From Brevundimonas sp. M20 (lineage in GTDB: Bacteria > Pseudomonadota > Alphaproteobacteria > Caulobacterales > Caulobacteraceae), in contig NZ_CP041243.1 in the NCBI RefSeq assembly GCF_006547065.1, positions 434,001 through 498,000 of the forward strand: a stretch of DNA of 64,000 bases, given 5' to 3'. The position numbers and the translations under genes are program-made. Shown here piece by piece: positions 17,203 to 24,456 of this stretch (positions are counted from its first letter, which is position 1; every line of letters starts with the position of its first letter). The notes under the pieces were generated by a model. That model was not told where the DNA came from and did no database searches. It saw only the letters and a list, made by a program, of their open reading frames with translations.

Positions 17203-18351
17203 TCAGCCGATCCGTTCGACGATCATGGCGGCGCCGACGCCCTGCGCTCCCGCGGCGACGACCAGACCATATCGGCCTTCGGCGGCGTCGAGCGCGTCGA
17301 GCAGGGTCGACAGCAGGATGGCGCCGGTCGCGCCCATCGGGTGTCCCTTGGCCAGATGGCCGCCGCCGACATTGACCTTGTCGGCGTCCACGTCCCGCTC
17401 GCGCAGGAATTTCACGATGGTGACGGCGAAGGCCTCCATGAACTCGATCCGGTCCATGTCGGACAGGCTGAGCCCGGCCTTGGCGAGCGCGCGGTCCATG
17501 GCGGTGAATCCGGCGGTCAGCGAAGCCTCGGGATCGCCACCGGCCTCGGCATAGGCGACGATCTTCGCGCGGGCGCCGTCGGCGGCGGCGCTGACCAGAG
17601 CCAGTCCGGCGCCGTCGCACATGGGCGGAGCGTGGGCGACGGTGTGGCGGTGGTCGATCTTCCGGCCGTTCAACGCCTCGGCGTACTGCTCGCCCAGCGG
17701 CGCGAAGGCGGCGGGCATGGCCGCGAGGCTTTCGGCGGTGGTCGAGGCGCGCGCGGGTTCCTCGGTGTTCAGGCCGTTCAGCGGGATGCGCGACTTCGTC
17801 AGGGCCGTGCCCTCGGCGGCGGCGGTGCGTTGCTGCGAGCGCAGGGCCGCATCGTCCATCTCCTGACGGGTGACGCCGATGTCCTCGGCCAGACGGTCGG
17901 CGGCGACCACGACCGGGATGTAGCGGGTGCGCGGCGGGAAGCTGGCGTCCTCATAGTAGTCGGCCTTGTCGCCCATGAAGGGCACGCGGCTCATCATCTC
18001 GACCCCGCCCGCAAGCGCGGTTTTCGCATCCCCGGCGGCGATCATGTTGGCCGCCTGTCCGATCGCGGTCAGGCCCGAGACGCAGTAGTTGTTCAGGCTG
18101 AAGGCGTAAGCCTCGTCCGGCAATCCGGCGTGCATCTTGGTGACGAGGGCGACATTGGCTCCCTGCGCGCCGACCTGCCCCACCGCGCCGAGGATCAGGG
18201 CGCCCACCTTGTGGGCGGCGCCGTCGTTTCGCTGGTCCAGTGCGTCGATCAGGCCGGAGACCAGTTCGTGTGGCTTGAGCGCGGCGAGGCCGCCGTCCGG
18301 GCGGGCCTTGGCGCGGGGCGTGCGGACGGCGTCGACGATGTAAGCGGTCAT
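17203..18351 (-). CDS. Thiolase C, acetyl-CoA acetyltransferase-like with changed active site
   Basis: 382 residues, start ATG 18351 with a GAAGGA site. The N-half is a normal thiolase: DAVRTPRAKARPDG and nucleophile Cys90 in NNYCVSGLTA; His337 lies in LAKGHPMGATGA. Two catalytic positions differ. The NEAFA Asn is Met305 (EFMEAFA), and the second Cys of the CxGGGxG motif is Ala367 (GLVVAAGAQGVGAAMIVE aligns without gaps). Those residues form an oxyanion hole and the acid/base of the Claisen step, so standard thiolase activity is doubtful; hydrolase, retro-aldol or partner roles are possible. It sits 11 bases after carotenoid oxygenase 2. Confidence 0.85.
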   Translation of the reverse strand: MTAYIVDAVRTPRAKARPDGGLAALKPHELVSGLIDALDQRNDGAAHKVGALILGAVGQVGAQGANVALVTKMHAGLPDEAYAFSLNNYCVSGLTAIGQAANMIAAGDAKTALAGGVEMMSRVPFMGDKADYYEDASFPPRTRYIPVVVAADRLAEDIGVTRQEMDDAALRSQQRTAAAEGTALTKSRIPLNGLNTEEPARASTTAESLAAMPAAFAPLGEQYAEALNGRKIDHRHTVAHAPPMCDGAGLALVSAAADGARAKIVAYAEAGGDPEASLTAGFTAMDRALAKAGLSLSDMDRIEFMEAFAVTIVKFLRERDVDADKVNVGGGHLAKGHPMGATGAILLSTLLDALDAAEGRYGLVVAAGAQGVGAAMIVERIG

Positions 18352-18362
18352 ACTTTTGTCCT

Positions 18363-19832
18363 TCAGGCGACGATCTGGTCGCCGGGCGCCCATGTGCCGT
18401 GGAAGCCGGCGGGGACGCGGGCGGGCAGGGGGATGCGGGCGACGGGGCCGGCCTCAAAGTCCTTGGCCGCGATGACCTGGACCTCGGACTGGCCGGTGGC
18501 CTCGTCGGTGGTGAAGACGATGACGTAGCCGTCGTCCTCATCGACCGCGCCGATGCGGGGGGCGAAGGCGGGCTCGGAGCCGCCGACGCCGAGGGCGAAG
18601 TCATGCGTCTTCGCCGCGCCGGTATTGAGGTCATACTTGATCAGGCCCGAGAAGCGCTGAAGCTCCTGCGGGGCCATGGCGACGTGATAGGACCAGTTGG
18701 CCTTGCGGCCGGTGTAGTCGAGATTGACGACCGGGAACTCGCCGACGCGGTCGTCGAGCTGGCGCTTCTTCACCTGGCCGGTGACCATGTTCATCCGCCA
18801 CTCGACCGGCACGGCGTTCAGGGCCAGCACGTTCACCATCGAGGCATAGGGGCCGTAAGCCGGGTTTGGCGGGAAGCCGTTCGGCGTCATCATGCAGGCG
18901 GTCATGACCACCTCGTCGCCGTCCTCCCAGCAGTTGGCGACGTGATAGATGTAGCAGGTGTCGGTCTCGAACCAGCGGACCTGATCGCCTGTCCCGGTCT
19001 TCGGCACGACGCCGAAGCGAGCGGGCTGGTCGGCGACCTTGATCTGCCACATCGCGTTGCGCAGCCCGGCGTCGGTGAATACCACGGGCAGGTCGTGCAG
19101 GATGATGTAGTTCTCGGTCAGCCCCATGTCGTGCGGCAGGCGCGGTCCGGGCAGATCGACCTTCTGGAAATTCGTCAGCTGATTGTCGGCGCTGACGACG
19201 CCGAAGCTCATCCACGGCTCGTAGAGCGAATAGTCGAAGAAGCAGAACTCGCCCGTCTTCGGATCGACCTTGCCGTGGGCCGAGACGTGGCGCGGCAGGG
19301 CGCCGCCGAAGGTCTCGTTGCCGATGGTTTCCAGCGTGCGGGCGTTCACCCGCACCGGCTTGCCCGAGATGTACCACAGGGCCATCAGCGAACCGTTGTG
19401 GAAGACCAGATCGGTGTTGGCGGTGTCCTTGTAGACGAGGTCGCCGCGACCCGAGGCCGGGTTGCTCCGGGCCGAGGGGGCCAGGACGCCGCCCGCCTGG
19501 ATAGCGAAGCCGGCCTGTTCGGCGCGATAGTCGTCCGTGCCGACGTAGCGGTTGCGGTACTCGGCCTTGCCGTTCTCGAAGTGGATGGCGTGAACCATGC
19601 CGTCGCCGTCGAACCAGTGGTGCAGGCCCGCGGGAGCCTGGGCCGGGTTTGGGCCGTTGCGGACGAAGGCGCCGTACAGATCCTTCGGAAGCTCGCCGAT
19701 GACGGGCAGGTCGAGCGCCGTCGTCTCCTTCGCCACGGGCTCATAGAGGCCCTGCAGATAGGGGTTCATCTCGTTCAAAGGGGTCAGTTCGCCGGTCTCG
19801 ATCCGGCGCGACGCGGCGGCGTCATCGGCCAT
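18363..19832 (-). CDS. Carotenoid oxygenase / lignostilbene dioxygenase family protein 2
   Basis: 490 residues from ATG 19832, with AAGGAG 8 bases upstream. Candidate Fe(II) ligands are His145 (TANTDLVFHNG), His186 (VSAHGKVDPKTG), His234 (LPHDMGLTENY) and His479 (GFHGTW). It is closer than protein 1 to the standard bacterial lignostilbene/stilbene dioxygenase wording (HHWFDGDGMVH, EYRNRYVGT). It probably cleaves a C=C bond of the pathway substrate to two aldehydes or ketones; the PaaN-type dehydrogenase is two genes downstream. A copy of the island's 20-bp element lies 41 bases before its start. Confidence 0.9.
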   Translation of the reverse strand: MADDAAASRRIETGELTPLNEMNPYLQGLYEPVAKETTALDLPVIGELPKDLYGAFVRNGPNPAQAPAGLHHWFDGDGMVHAIHFENGKAEYRNRYVGTDDYRAEQAGFAIQAGGVLAPSARSNPASGRGDLVYKDTANTDLVFHNGSLMALWYISGKPVRVNARTLETIGNETFGGALPRHVSAHGKVDPKTGEFCFFDYSLYEPWMSFGVVSADNQLTNFQKVDLPGPRLPHDMGLTENYIILHDLPVVFTDAGLRNAMWQIKVADQPARFGVVPKTGTGDQVRWFETDTCYIYHVANCWEDGDEVVMTACMMTPNGFPPNPAYGPYASMVNVLALNAVPVEWRMNMVTGQVKKRQLDDRVGEFPVVNLDYTGRKANWSYHVAMAPQELQRFSGLIKYDLNTGAAKTHDFALGVGGSEPAFAPRIGAVDEDDGYVIVFTTDEATGQSEVQVIAAKDFEAGPVARIPLPARVPAGFHGTWAPGDQIVA

Positions 19833-19873
19833 GGTGCGGCTCCTTGGGTCTTGAATTGCAATCTGCCGAAATC

Positions 19874-19893
19874 GGTCCATCTCTGCAAGTTAC
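19874..19893 (-). promoter_or_regulatory. Shared island element, copy 2 (before carotenoid oxygenase 2)
   Basis: Plus strand reads GGTCCATCTCTGCAAGTTAC, 17 of 20 identical to copy 3. It overlaps the last codon and stop of the upstream SDR, so the long operon below can be controlled separately from that gene. Orientation relative to its gene is opposite to copies 1 and 4. Confidence 0.6.
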
Positions 19894-20804
19894 TGCAGTC
19901 GAACAGCGGTCGCGGGGCGGGCTTTCAGGAAGGCTTCGAAAGCCTGATTCCCGTCCGTCGGCAGGGTCCAGTCCTCCAGTGACATCAACGGCCCCATGGC
20001 GGCGGTGAGGTCGTCCGGGGACACCTCGCCGGGCGGCTGGAACTGGACGCCGGGGCCCTCGATCCGCACCGCGCGACGCACCTTTCCGGCGCCCGCGACG
20101 AGGGTTTCGCCGTTCAGCGGACAGGCCTCGCTCATCAGCCAGCTGACGACGGGAGCGACGTATTCGGGCGGCATGGCCGAGCCGACCTCGTCGGTGACAT
20201 AGGCCTCGGTCATCCCGGTCAGGGCGTAGGGGGCGACGGCGTTGGCGTGGACGCCCTTTGCGGCCCCTTCCAGCGCGATCACCCGCATCAGACCGATCAG
20301 CGCGGCCTTGGACGACGAATAGGCCGCCATGCCGTGGACCCCGTGCAGGCCCGCCGCCGACGTGGTGATGACGATCCGCCCGGCGCCCTGATCGCGCATG
20401 CGCCGGTAGATCGGCAGGGTGGCGCTGACGGTGCCGAAATAGTTGATGTCGAAGACCGCGCGCAGCTCGGCCAGCGTCTGCTTGTGCAGGCTCTTCGCCT
20501 CGGGCGCGCCGGCGTTGTTCACCAGCCCGTCGATGCGGCCAAAGGCGGTCAGGGCGGCGTCCAGCAGGCGGTCGCCCGCGTCGTCCTGCTCCACCGCCAG
20601 CGGGCAGGCGACGGCCTCGCCGCCCATCTCCCGGATGCGCTCGACCACAGCCTCGGCCGAGGCCGGCTGGCCCGACGCGCGGGGACGGGTGTTGACCACC
20701 ACCTTCGCGCCCCTGGACGCCAGATCCAGCGCATAGGCCAACCCCAGACCACGCCCCGCGCCCGTGACCACGATGACCCGATCTTTCAATGACCGTTGTT
20801 CCAT
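19890..20804 (-). CDS. SDR family dehydrogenase, peroxisomal hydroxyacyl-CoA dehydrogenase-like
   Basis: 304 residues from ATG 20804 with GGGAGA upstream. Rossmann motif TGAGRGLGLAYAL (TGxxxGxG), NNAGAPE and the catalytic Ser/YSSSKAAL triad are intact, with a C-terminal extension of about 60 residues beyond a minimal SDR. The wording resembles the 17beta-HSD4/MFE-2 dehydrogenase domain, which oxidises (3R)-hydroxyacyl-CoA with NAD. It would fit between a hydratase (not visible in the window) and the thiolases. It is divergent from TonB receptor 2, and its promoter has two ACTTGC half-sites besides the shared element. Confidence 0.88.
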   Translation of the reverse strand: MEQRSLKDRVIVVTGAGRGLGLAYALDLASRGAKVVVNTRPRASGQPASAEAVVERIREMGGEAVACPLAVEQDDAGDRLLDAALTAFGRIDGLVNNAGAPEAKSLHKQTLAELRAVFDINYFGTVSATLPIYRRMRDQGAGRIVITTSAAGLHGVHGMAAYSSSKAALIGLMRVIALEGAAKGVHANAVAPYALTGMTEAYVTDEVGSAMPPEYVAPVVSWLMSEACPLNGETLVAGAGKVRRAVRIEGPGVQFQPPGEVSPDDLTAAMGPLMSLEDWTLPTDGNQAFEAFLKARPATAVRLQ

Positions 20805-20816
20805 CGGCTTCTCCCT

Positions 20817-20862
20817 ACTTGCGTAAAAAGACTTGCAAACTTGGTCCATTGGCGCAAGTTAC
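20817..20862. promoter_or_regulatory. Shared island element, copy 3, with extra half-sites (SDR / TonB receptor 2)
   Basis: The 20-mer at 20843-20862 is GGTCCATTGGCGCAAGTTAC. Two further ACTTGC half-sites lie at 20817-20822 and 20831-20836, inverted to the GCAAGT at 20854-20859. The 31-base spacing of the outer pair nearly equals the 32 bases in front of the MerR gene. The cluster lies between divergent starts at 20804 and 20920 and could control both. Confidence 0.6.
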
Positions 20863-20919
20863 TATTCCTGTCGAGCTTCCGATCAACGAGAAGCCGCTGC
20901 CCTGGGGAGGGAAACGCCA

Positions 20920-23124
20920 ATGAAATCAGTCCACGCCACCACTGCGTCCGTCGTCGCCCTGCTGATGGGCGCCGCGCTGGCCACGCCCGCGCTCGCGCAA
21001 CAGGCCCCGCAGGATGAACCCGGCGCCACCGCGCTGGAGGATGTGGTCGTGACCGCGCAGCGGCGCGAGCAGAGCCTGCAGGAGGTGCCGATCGCCATCA
21101 CCGCCTTCGACGCCGAGACGCTGGAGCGCACGGCGGCGACGGGTATCTCGGACATCGCGGCCAAGGCGCCGGGCGTGACCCTGACGCAGTTCAACATCGG
21201 CGAGCCGCAGCTCTACATCCGGGGTGTCGGCACCTCGAGCGACTCGGCGGCCAGCGACCCCTCCATCGGCTTCTCGATTGATGAAGTGTCCATCGGCCGG
21301 TCGGGCGCCAGCGCCCTGTCCTTCCTCGACATCGAGCGGGTGGAGATCCTGCGCGGGCCGCAGGGGACGCTGTACGGCCGCAACGCCTCGGGCGGGGCGC
21401 TGAATATCTACACGCGCAAGCCGGTGTTCGATAACACGGGCAATATCACCGCCCGCATCGGCAGCTTTGATGAGTACGGGCTGGAAGGCGTGATCAACCG
21501 GCAGGTCGGCGACGACGCCGCCATCCGGTTCGCCGCCCGCTACACCACCAATGACGGCTATGCCGAAAGCCTGCCCAGCGGCGACGGTCTGGAAGGCGGC
21601 ACGTCCTGGGGCGCGCGCCTGTCGTTCCGTCGTGACGCGGGCGACTGGAGCTTCCTGTTCAGCGGCGACTATTCGCAGGACGACATGGACGGCCACGCGC
21701 GGATTCCGGTGACGGCGTCCGGCACGGCCCCGGCCTTCGTGACCCTGATCAACACCCTGCGCGCCGGTCTGGATGTGCGGCAGAGCTTCTCATCGCCGGA
21801 CAATTTCCAGGAGCGGACCAACTACGGCCTGACCGCCCGGATCGAGCACTCGGGCGAGGGGTTCGACTTCGTCTCCCTGACGTCGTTCCGCGACAACGAC
21901 TACAGCTGGCGCGATAATCTGGGCGGCCTGCCCTTCCCGGCCTTCCCTCTGGAAGTCGATGACCGCGCGAGCGAGGACGCCAAGCAGTTCAGTCAGGAGT
22001 TCCGTCTGGTGTCCAAGCCGGACTCGGCGATCAACTGGGTCGCCGGCGTCTATGCCTTCCAGGAAGAGATCGAGCGTACCGAGCGCTTCATCGTGCGCGC
22101 GGCCCTGCCGATCGCGCCGCCGTCGTTCGGTGGCGACACCACCTTCTTCCAGGAGGCGACCAACCGCAGCTTCGCGGTCTTCGGTCAGGCCAACATCCCG
22201 TTCGCGAACATCTGGGAGCTGACGCTGGGCGCCCGCTGGACGCATGACTATCGCGAGATCCATCAGGTCGCGATCGACAACGACGGTGGCGCCAATCCGC
22301 CGGTCGGCATTCCGCTGGGGCCGACGGGCTCGCCCTACAATGTGCGGGGCGACGAAAGCTTCTCGGAGCCGAGCTGGAAGATCGCGCTGGCGGTCGAGCC
22401 GATCGACAACGTCCGCTTCTATGCAAGCTATGACCGCGGCTACAAGGCGGGGTCCTTCCCGTCGACGGCGCAGTCGGGCGCGCAGGCGCTGATGCCGTTG
22501 GCGTCGGAGCTGCTGGACAACTACGAACTGGGCGTGAAGTCGACCCTGTTCGGGCGCTGGCGCTTCAACGCGGCCGCCTTCAAGCTCGAGTATCAGGACC
22601 TGCAGGTCTACGAACTACTGGGTCTGGCGCTGGTCACCTCCAATGCGCAGGCCGAGGTCGAGGGCTTCGAGATCGAGACCGCGCTGGCGATCACGAACAA
22701 CATCACCATCGGCGGATCGTACACCAGCCTTGACGCGCAGTTCACCTCGAACGCCATCTCGGGCGCGCTGGTCCTGCCTTACGACGGCAATACCCTGCCG
22801 CGTTCGCCGGACAGCCAGTACACCCTGTATGTCGACAGCGAGTGGGACGTGGCCGGCGGCGTTCTGGCGGCGCGCGCCGACTACCAGTGGACCGACGACT
22901 TCTACTTCGACCCGTCGAACAATCCGGAAGTTCTGTCGCCCGCGCACGAACTCGTCAGCGCCTTCGTGTCGTGGGAAGCGCCCTCGGGCCTGAAGGTCTC
23001 GCTGTACGGGAAGAACCTGACGGACACCGAGTATCAGACCCACATCATCAAGAATGTGGGCGTCGGCTTCAGCGTCTTCGGCGCGCCGCGGTCGTTCGGC
23101 CTGGCCGTCACGCAGAGCTTCTGA
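20920..23124 (+). CDS. TonB-dependent receptor 2
   Basis: 734 residues from ATG 20920 with GGGAGGGA at 20904-20911; the in-frame ATG at 20833 is upstream of the promoter element and rejected. The signal peptide ends at PALAQQ, followed by a TonB-box-like LEDVVVTAQRREQ, a plug with VEILRGPQGTLYGRNASGG, and a barrel ending in LAVTQSF with terminal Phe. It is a paralogue of receptor 1. Its start is 116 bases from the divergent SDR, and both probably answer to the same regulator, giving uptake and catabolism together. Confidence 0.93.
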   Translation: MKSVHATTASVVALLMGAALATPALAQQAPQDEPGATALEDVVVTAQRREQSLQEVPIAITAFDAETLERTAATGISDIAAKAPGVTLTQFNIGEPQLYIRGVGTSSDSAASDPSIGFSIDEVSIGRSGASALSFLDIERVEILRGPQGTLYGRNASGGALNIYTRKPVFDNTGNITARIGSFDEYGLEGVINRQVGDDAAIRFAARYTTNDGYAESLPSGDGLEGGTSWGARLSFRRDAGDWSFLFSGDYSQDDMDGHARIPVTASGTAPAFVTLINTLRAGLDVRQSFSSPDNFQERTNYGLTARIEHSGEGFDFVSLTSFRDNDYSWRDNLGGLPFPAFPLEVDDRASEDAKQFSQEFRLVSKPDSAINWVAGVYAFQEEIERTERFIVRAALPIAPPSFGGDTTFFQEATNRSFAVFGQANIPFANIWELTLGARWTHDYREIHQVAIDNDGGANPPVGIPLGPTGSPYNVRGDESFSEPSWKIALAVEPIDNVRFYASYDRGYKAGSFPSTAQSGAQALMPLASELLDNYELGVKSTLFGRWRFNAAAFKLEYQDLQVYELLGLALVTSNAQAEVEGFEIETALAITNNITIGGSYTSLDAQFTSNAISGALVLPYDGNTLPRSPDSQYTLYVDSEWDVAGGVLAARADYQWTDDFYFDPSNNPEVLSPAHELVSAFVSWEAPSGLKVSLYGKNLTDTEYQTHIIKNVGVGFSVFGAPRSFGLAVTQSF

Positions 23125-23137
23125 CGAATAAAGAGGA

Positions 23138-24133
23138 TCAGGCGGCGCCGGTGGTTTCCGGCGCCGTCGCCTCGACCTCCCAGCGGATGTTTCGCGGGTC
23201 CAGCAAGCGGCCGGTCTTGAGGTCGCAGACGACCGGATGAATCGCCTCTCCGGTGCGGGTGTCGACCAGTTTCAGCGGCGGCCCGTCCGGGCACAGCCAG
23301 CGTTCGGCCCAACCGTGCATGGCCATGATCATCGGGAACAGGTCCAGTCCGGCCTGCGTCAGCCGGTACTCGAAGCGCGGCGGCGCATTCTGGTAGAGCC
23401 GCTTTTCGAGCACGCCGTGCAGCACCATCCGGTTCAGACGGTCGGCCAGGATGTTGGTCGCCACGCCCAACGCCTCGTGGAACTCATCGAACCGGCGCAG
23501 TCGGAAGAAGGCGGCGGCCAGCACCGCCCAACTCCAGTAGTCGCCCATGATGTCGGTCGAGCGGTCGATGATCGCCCGGTCCGTCTCGATCGGCTGGGTG
23601 CGGCGACGGCGGGAGGTCGGCGGCGCGATCGGCGTCAGACCCTCGCCCGCCTCGCCCCGGACATAGCGGGGATCGACCGGATGGCCGCGCTCATGATCGA
23701 AGATGGCGGGGGTGACGGCCTCGCCGGTGTGGCGATCATAGAAGGCGAGGGCGTAGCGTTCCTGCAGCGGGGAACGCGCCCATTTGCGTTCCCACTGACC
23801 CTGCATGACCGCGACCCCGAACATGTCGAGACCCATCTCGGTCAACCGGTATTCCATCCGGGTCGGGGACTCCTTCGCCGGGCGCTGCTCCAGCAGCCCC
23901 GAGGCGACCAGACGGTTCAGCCGGTCCGTCAGCACGCTGCGCGGCATGCCCAGTCGGTCGCGCCACTGGGAGAAACGGCGCGCCCCGTAGAAGGCTTCAC
24001 GCAGGATGAGTTGCGTCCACGCATCCCCTGTCACCGCGAACGCGCGCGCGACGGGATTGCCCATGATCAGATCGCGGGTGGAGATGTGGTCCACGAGCCC
24101 TCGTTTCAGTCCTGCCCCGGACTGTTCTGGCAT
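23138..24133 (-). CDS. Tandem-duplicated HxlR-family transcription regulator
   Basis: 331 residues with two complete HxlR winged-helix domains, about residues 26-120 and 190-283. Each has the wording GDAW/GDYWSW, RRF..W/EF, ILxDRLNRxVxxGxLEKR and YRLTxxGLDxF. Each is followed by a similar short segment (RHTGEAVTPAIFDHERGHPVDPRYV; DTRTGEAIHPVVCDLKTGRLLDP), where single-domain relatives often have a Cys-rich end. Ordinary HxlR proteins have one domain and dimerise, so this one may bind DNA as an internal pseudo-dimer. The start is uncertain: ATG 24133 has no clear ribosome site, and GTG 24094 has GAGGG close by. Confidence 0.85.
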   Translation of the reverse strand: MPEQSGAGLKRGLVDHISTRDLIMGNPVARAFAVTGDAWTQLILREAFYGARRFSQWRDRLGMPRSVLTDRLNRLVASGLLEQRPAKESPTRMEYRLTEMGLDMFGVAVMQGQWERKWARSPLQERYALAFYDRHTGEAVTPAIFDHERGHPVDPRYVRGEAGEGLTPIAPPTSRRRRTQPIETDRAIIDRSTDIMGDYWSWAVLAAAFFRLRRFDEFHEALGVATNILADRLNRMVLHGVLEKRLYQNAPPRFEYRLTQAGLDLFPMIMAMHGWAERWLCPDGPPLKLVDTRTGEAIHPVVCDLKTGRLLDPRNIRWEVEATAPETTGAA

Positions 24134-24220
24134 AAATTGCACTGTGCCGGGAGCCGCCGTGCATAGCGGCGCTCTCCCTGTCTGGGCTGCGTTTTGCTGC
24201 GCCGCAAGACACAATTGGGA

Positions 24221-24251
24221 AGCCCCCGCCATTGGGGGGATGGCGGGGGCT
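24221..24251. repeat. Perfect 12-bp hairpin
   Basis: AGCCCCCGCCAT at 24221-24232 pairs fully with 24240-24251 across a TGGGGGG loop. There is no T-run, and no gene ends here, so it is more likely a palindromic repeat than a terminator. Confidence 0.65.
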
Positions 24252-24328
24252 CGACGGTCACGCGGTCAGGCTGCGGGGGGGAACGTCGCCGACCGCTGAA
24301 CGTGCTGATCAAACGTGGGGTCGCGCCG

Positions 24329-24355
24329 GGTCCGTCGCAACGGACCGGACTTTTT
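24329..24355 (+). terminator. Terminator-like hairpin upstream of feruloyl-CoA synthase-like gene
   Basis: GGTCCGT (24329-24335), loop CGCA, ACGGACC (24340-24346), then GGAC and TTTTT. It reads on the plus strand where no annotated gene precedes it, so it would end a short unannotated transcript or act as a leader attenuator. Confidence 0.5.
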
Positions 24356-24379
24356 CGTCGCACCCTCTCCGAGGCGATA

Positions 24380-24399
24380 AATCCTGTTTTGCAAGTCAG
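24380..24399 (+). promoter_or_regulatory. Shared island element, copy 4 (before feruloyl-CoA synthase-like gene)
   Basis: AATCCTGTTTTGCAAGTCAG, the most divergent of the five copies, 57 bases before the GTG start. The GCAAGT core and the RRTCY end are kept. Confidence 0.45.
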
Positions 24400-24456
24400 T
24401 CGTCAGGGGTAGGGTGATCCCCAGATCCGGACAACCGGACGGTACGGGAGAGTGGC

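Larger units (their letters stand above)
24134..24456. other. Divergent intergenic region with two hairpins and an island element
   Basis: 323 bases between the HxlR gene and the feruloyl-CoA synthase-like gene. It holds a 12-bp hairpin (24221-24251), a terminator-like hairpin with T5 (24329-24355) and shared element copy 4 (24380-24399). The small frame at 24194-24412 has no ribosome site and runs through both hairpins, so it is not called a gene. Confidence 0.6.

Noticed and set aside
15518..17620. 700-codon version of the PaaN-type gene
   Set aside because: The extra 140 codons overlap thiolase C in another frame; ATG 17200 two bases after its stop gives the family length.
24194..24412. 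Small plus-strand frame before the feruloyl-CoA synthase-like gene
   Set aside because: No ribosome site, spans two hairpins and the operator-like element, and has no recognisable protein pattern.
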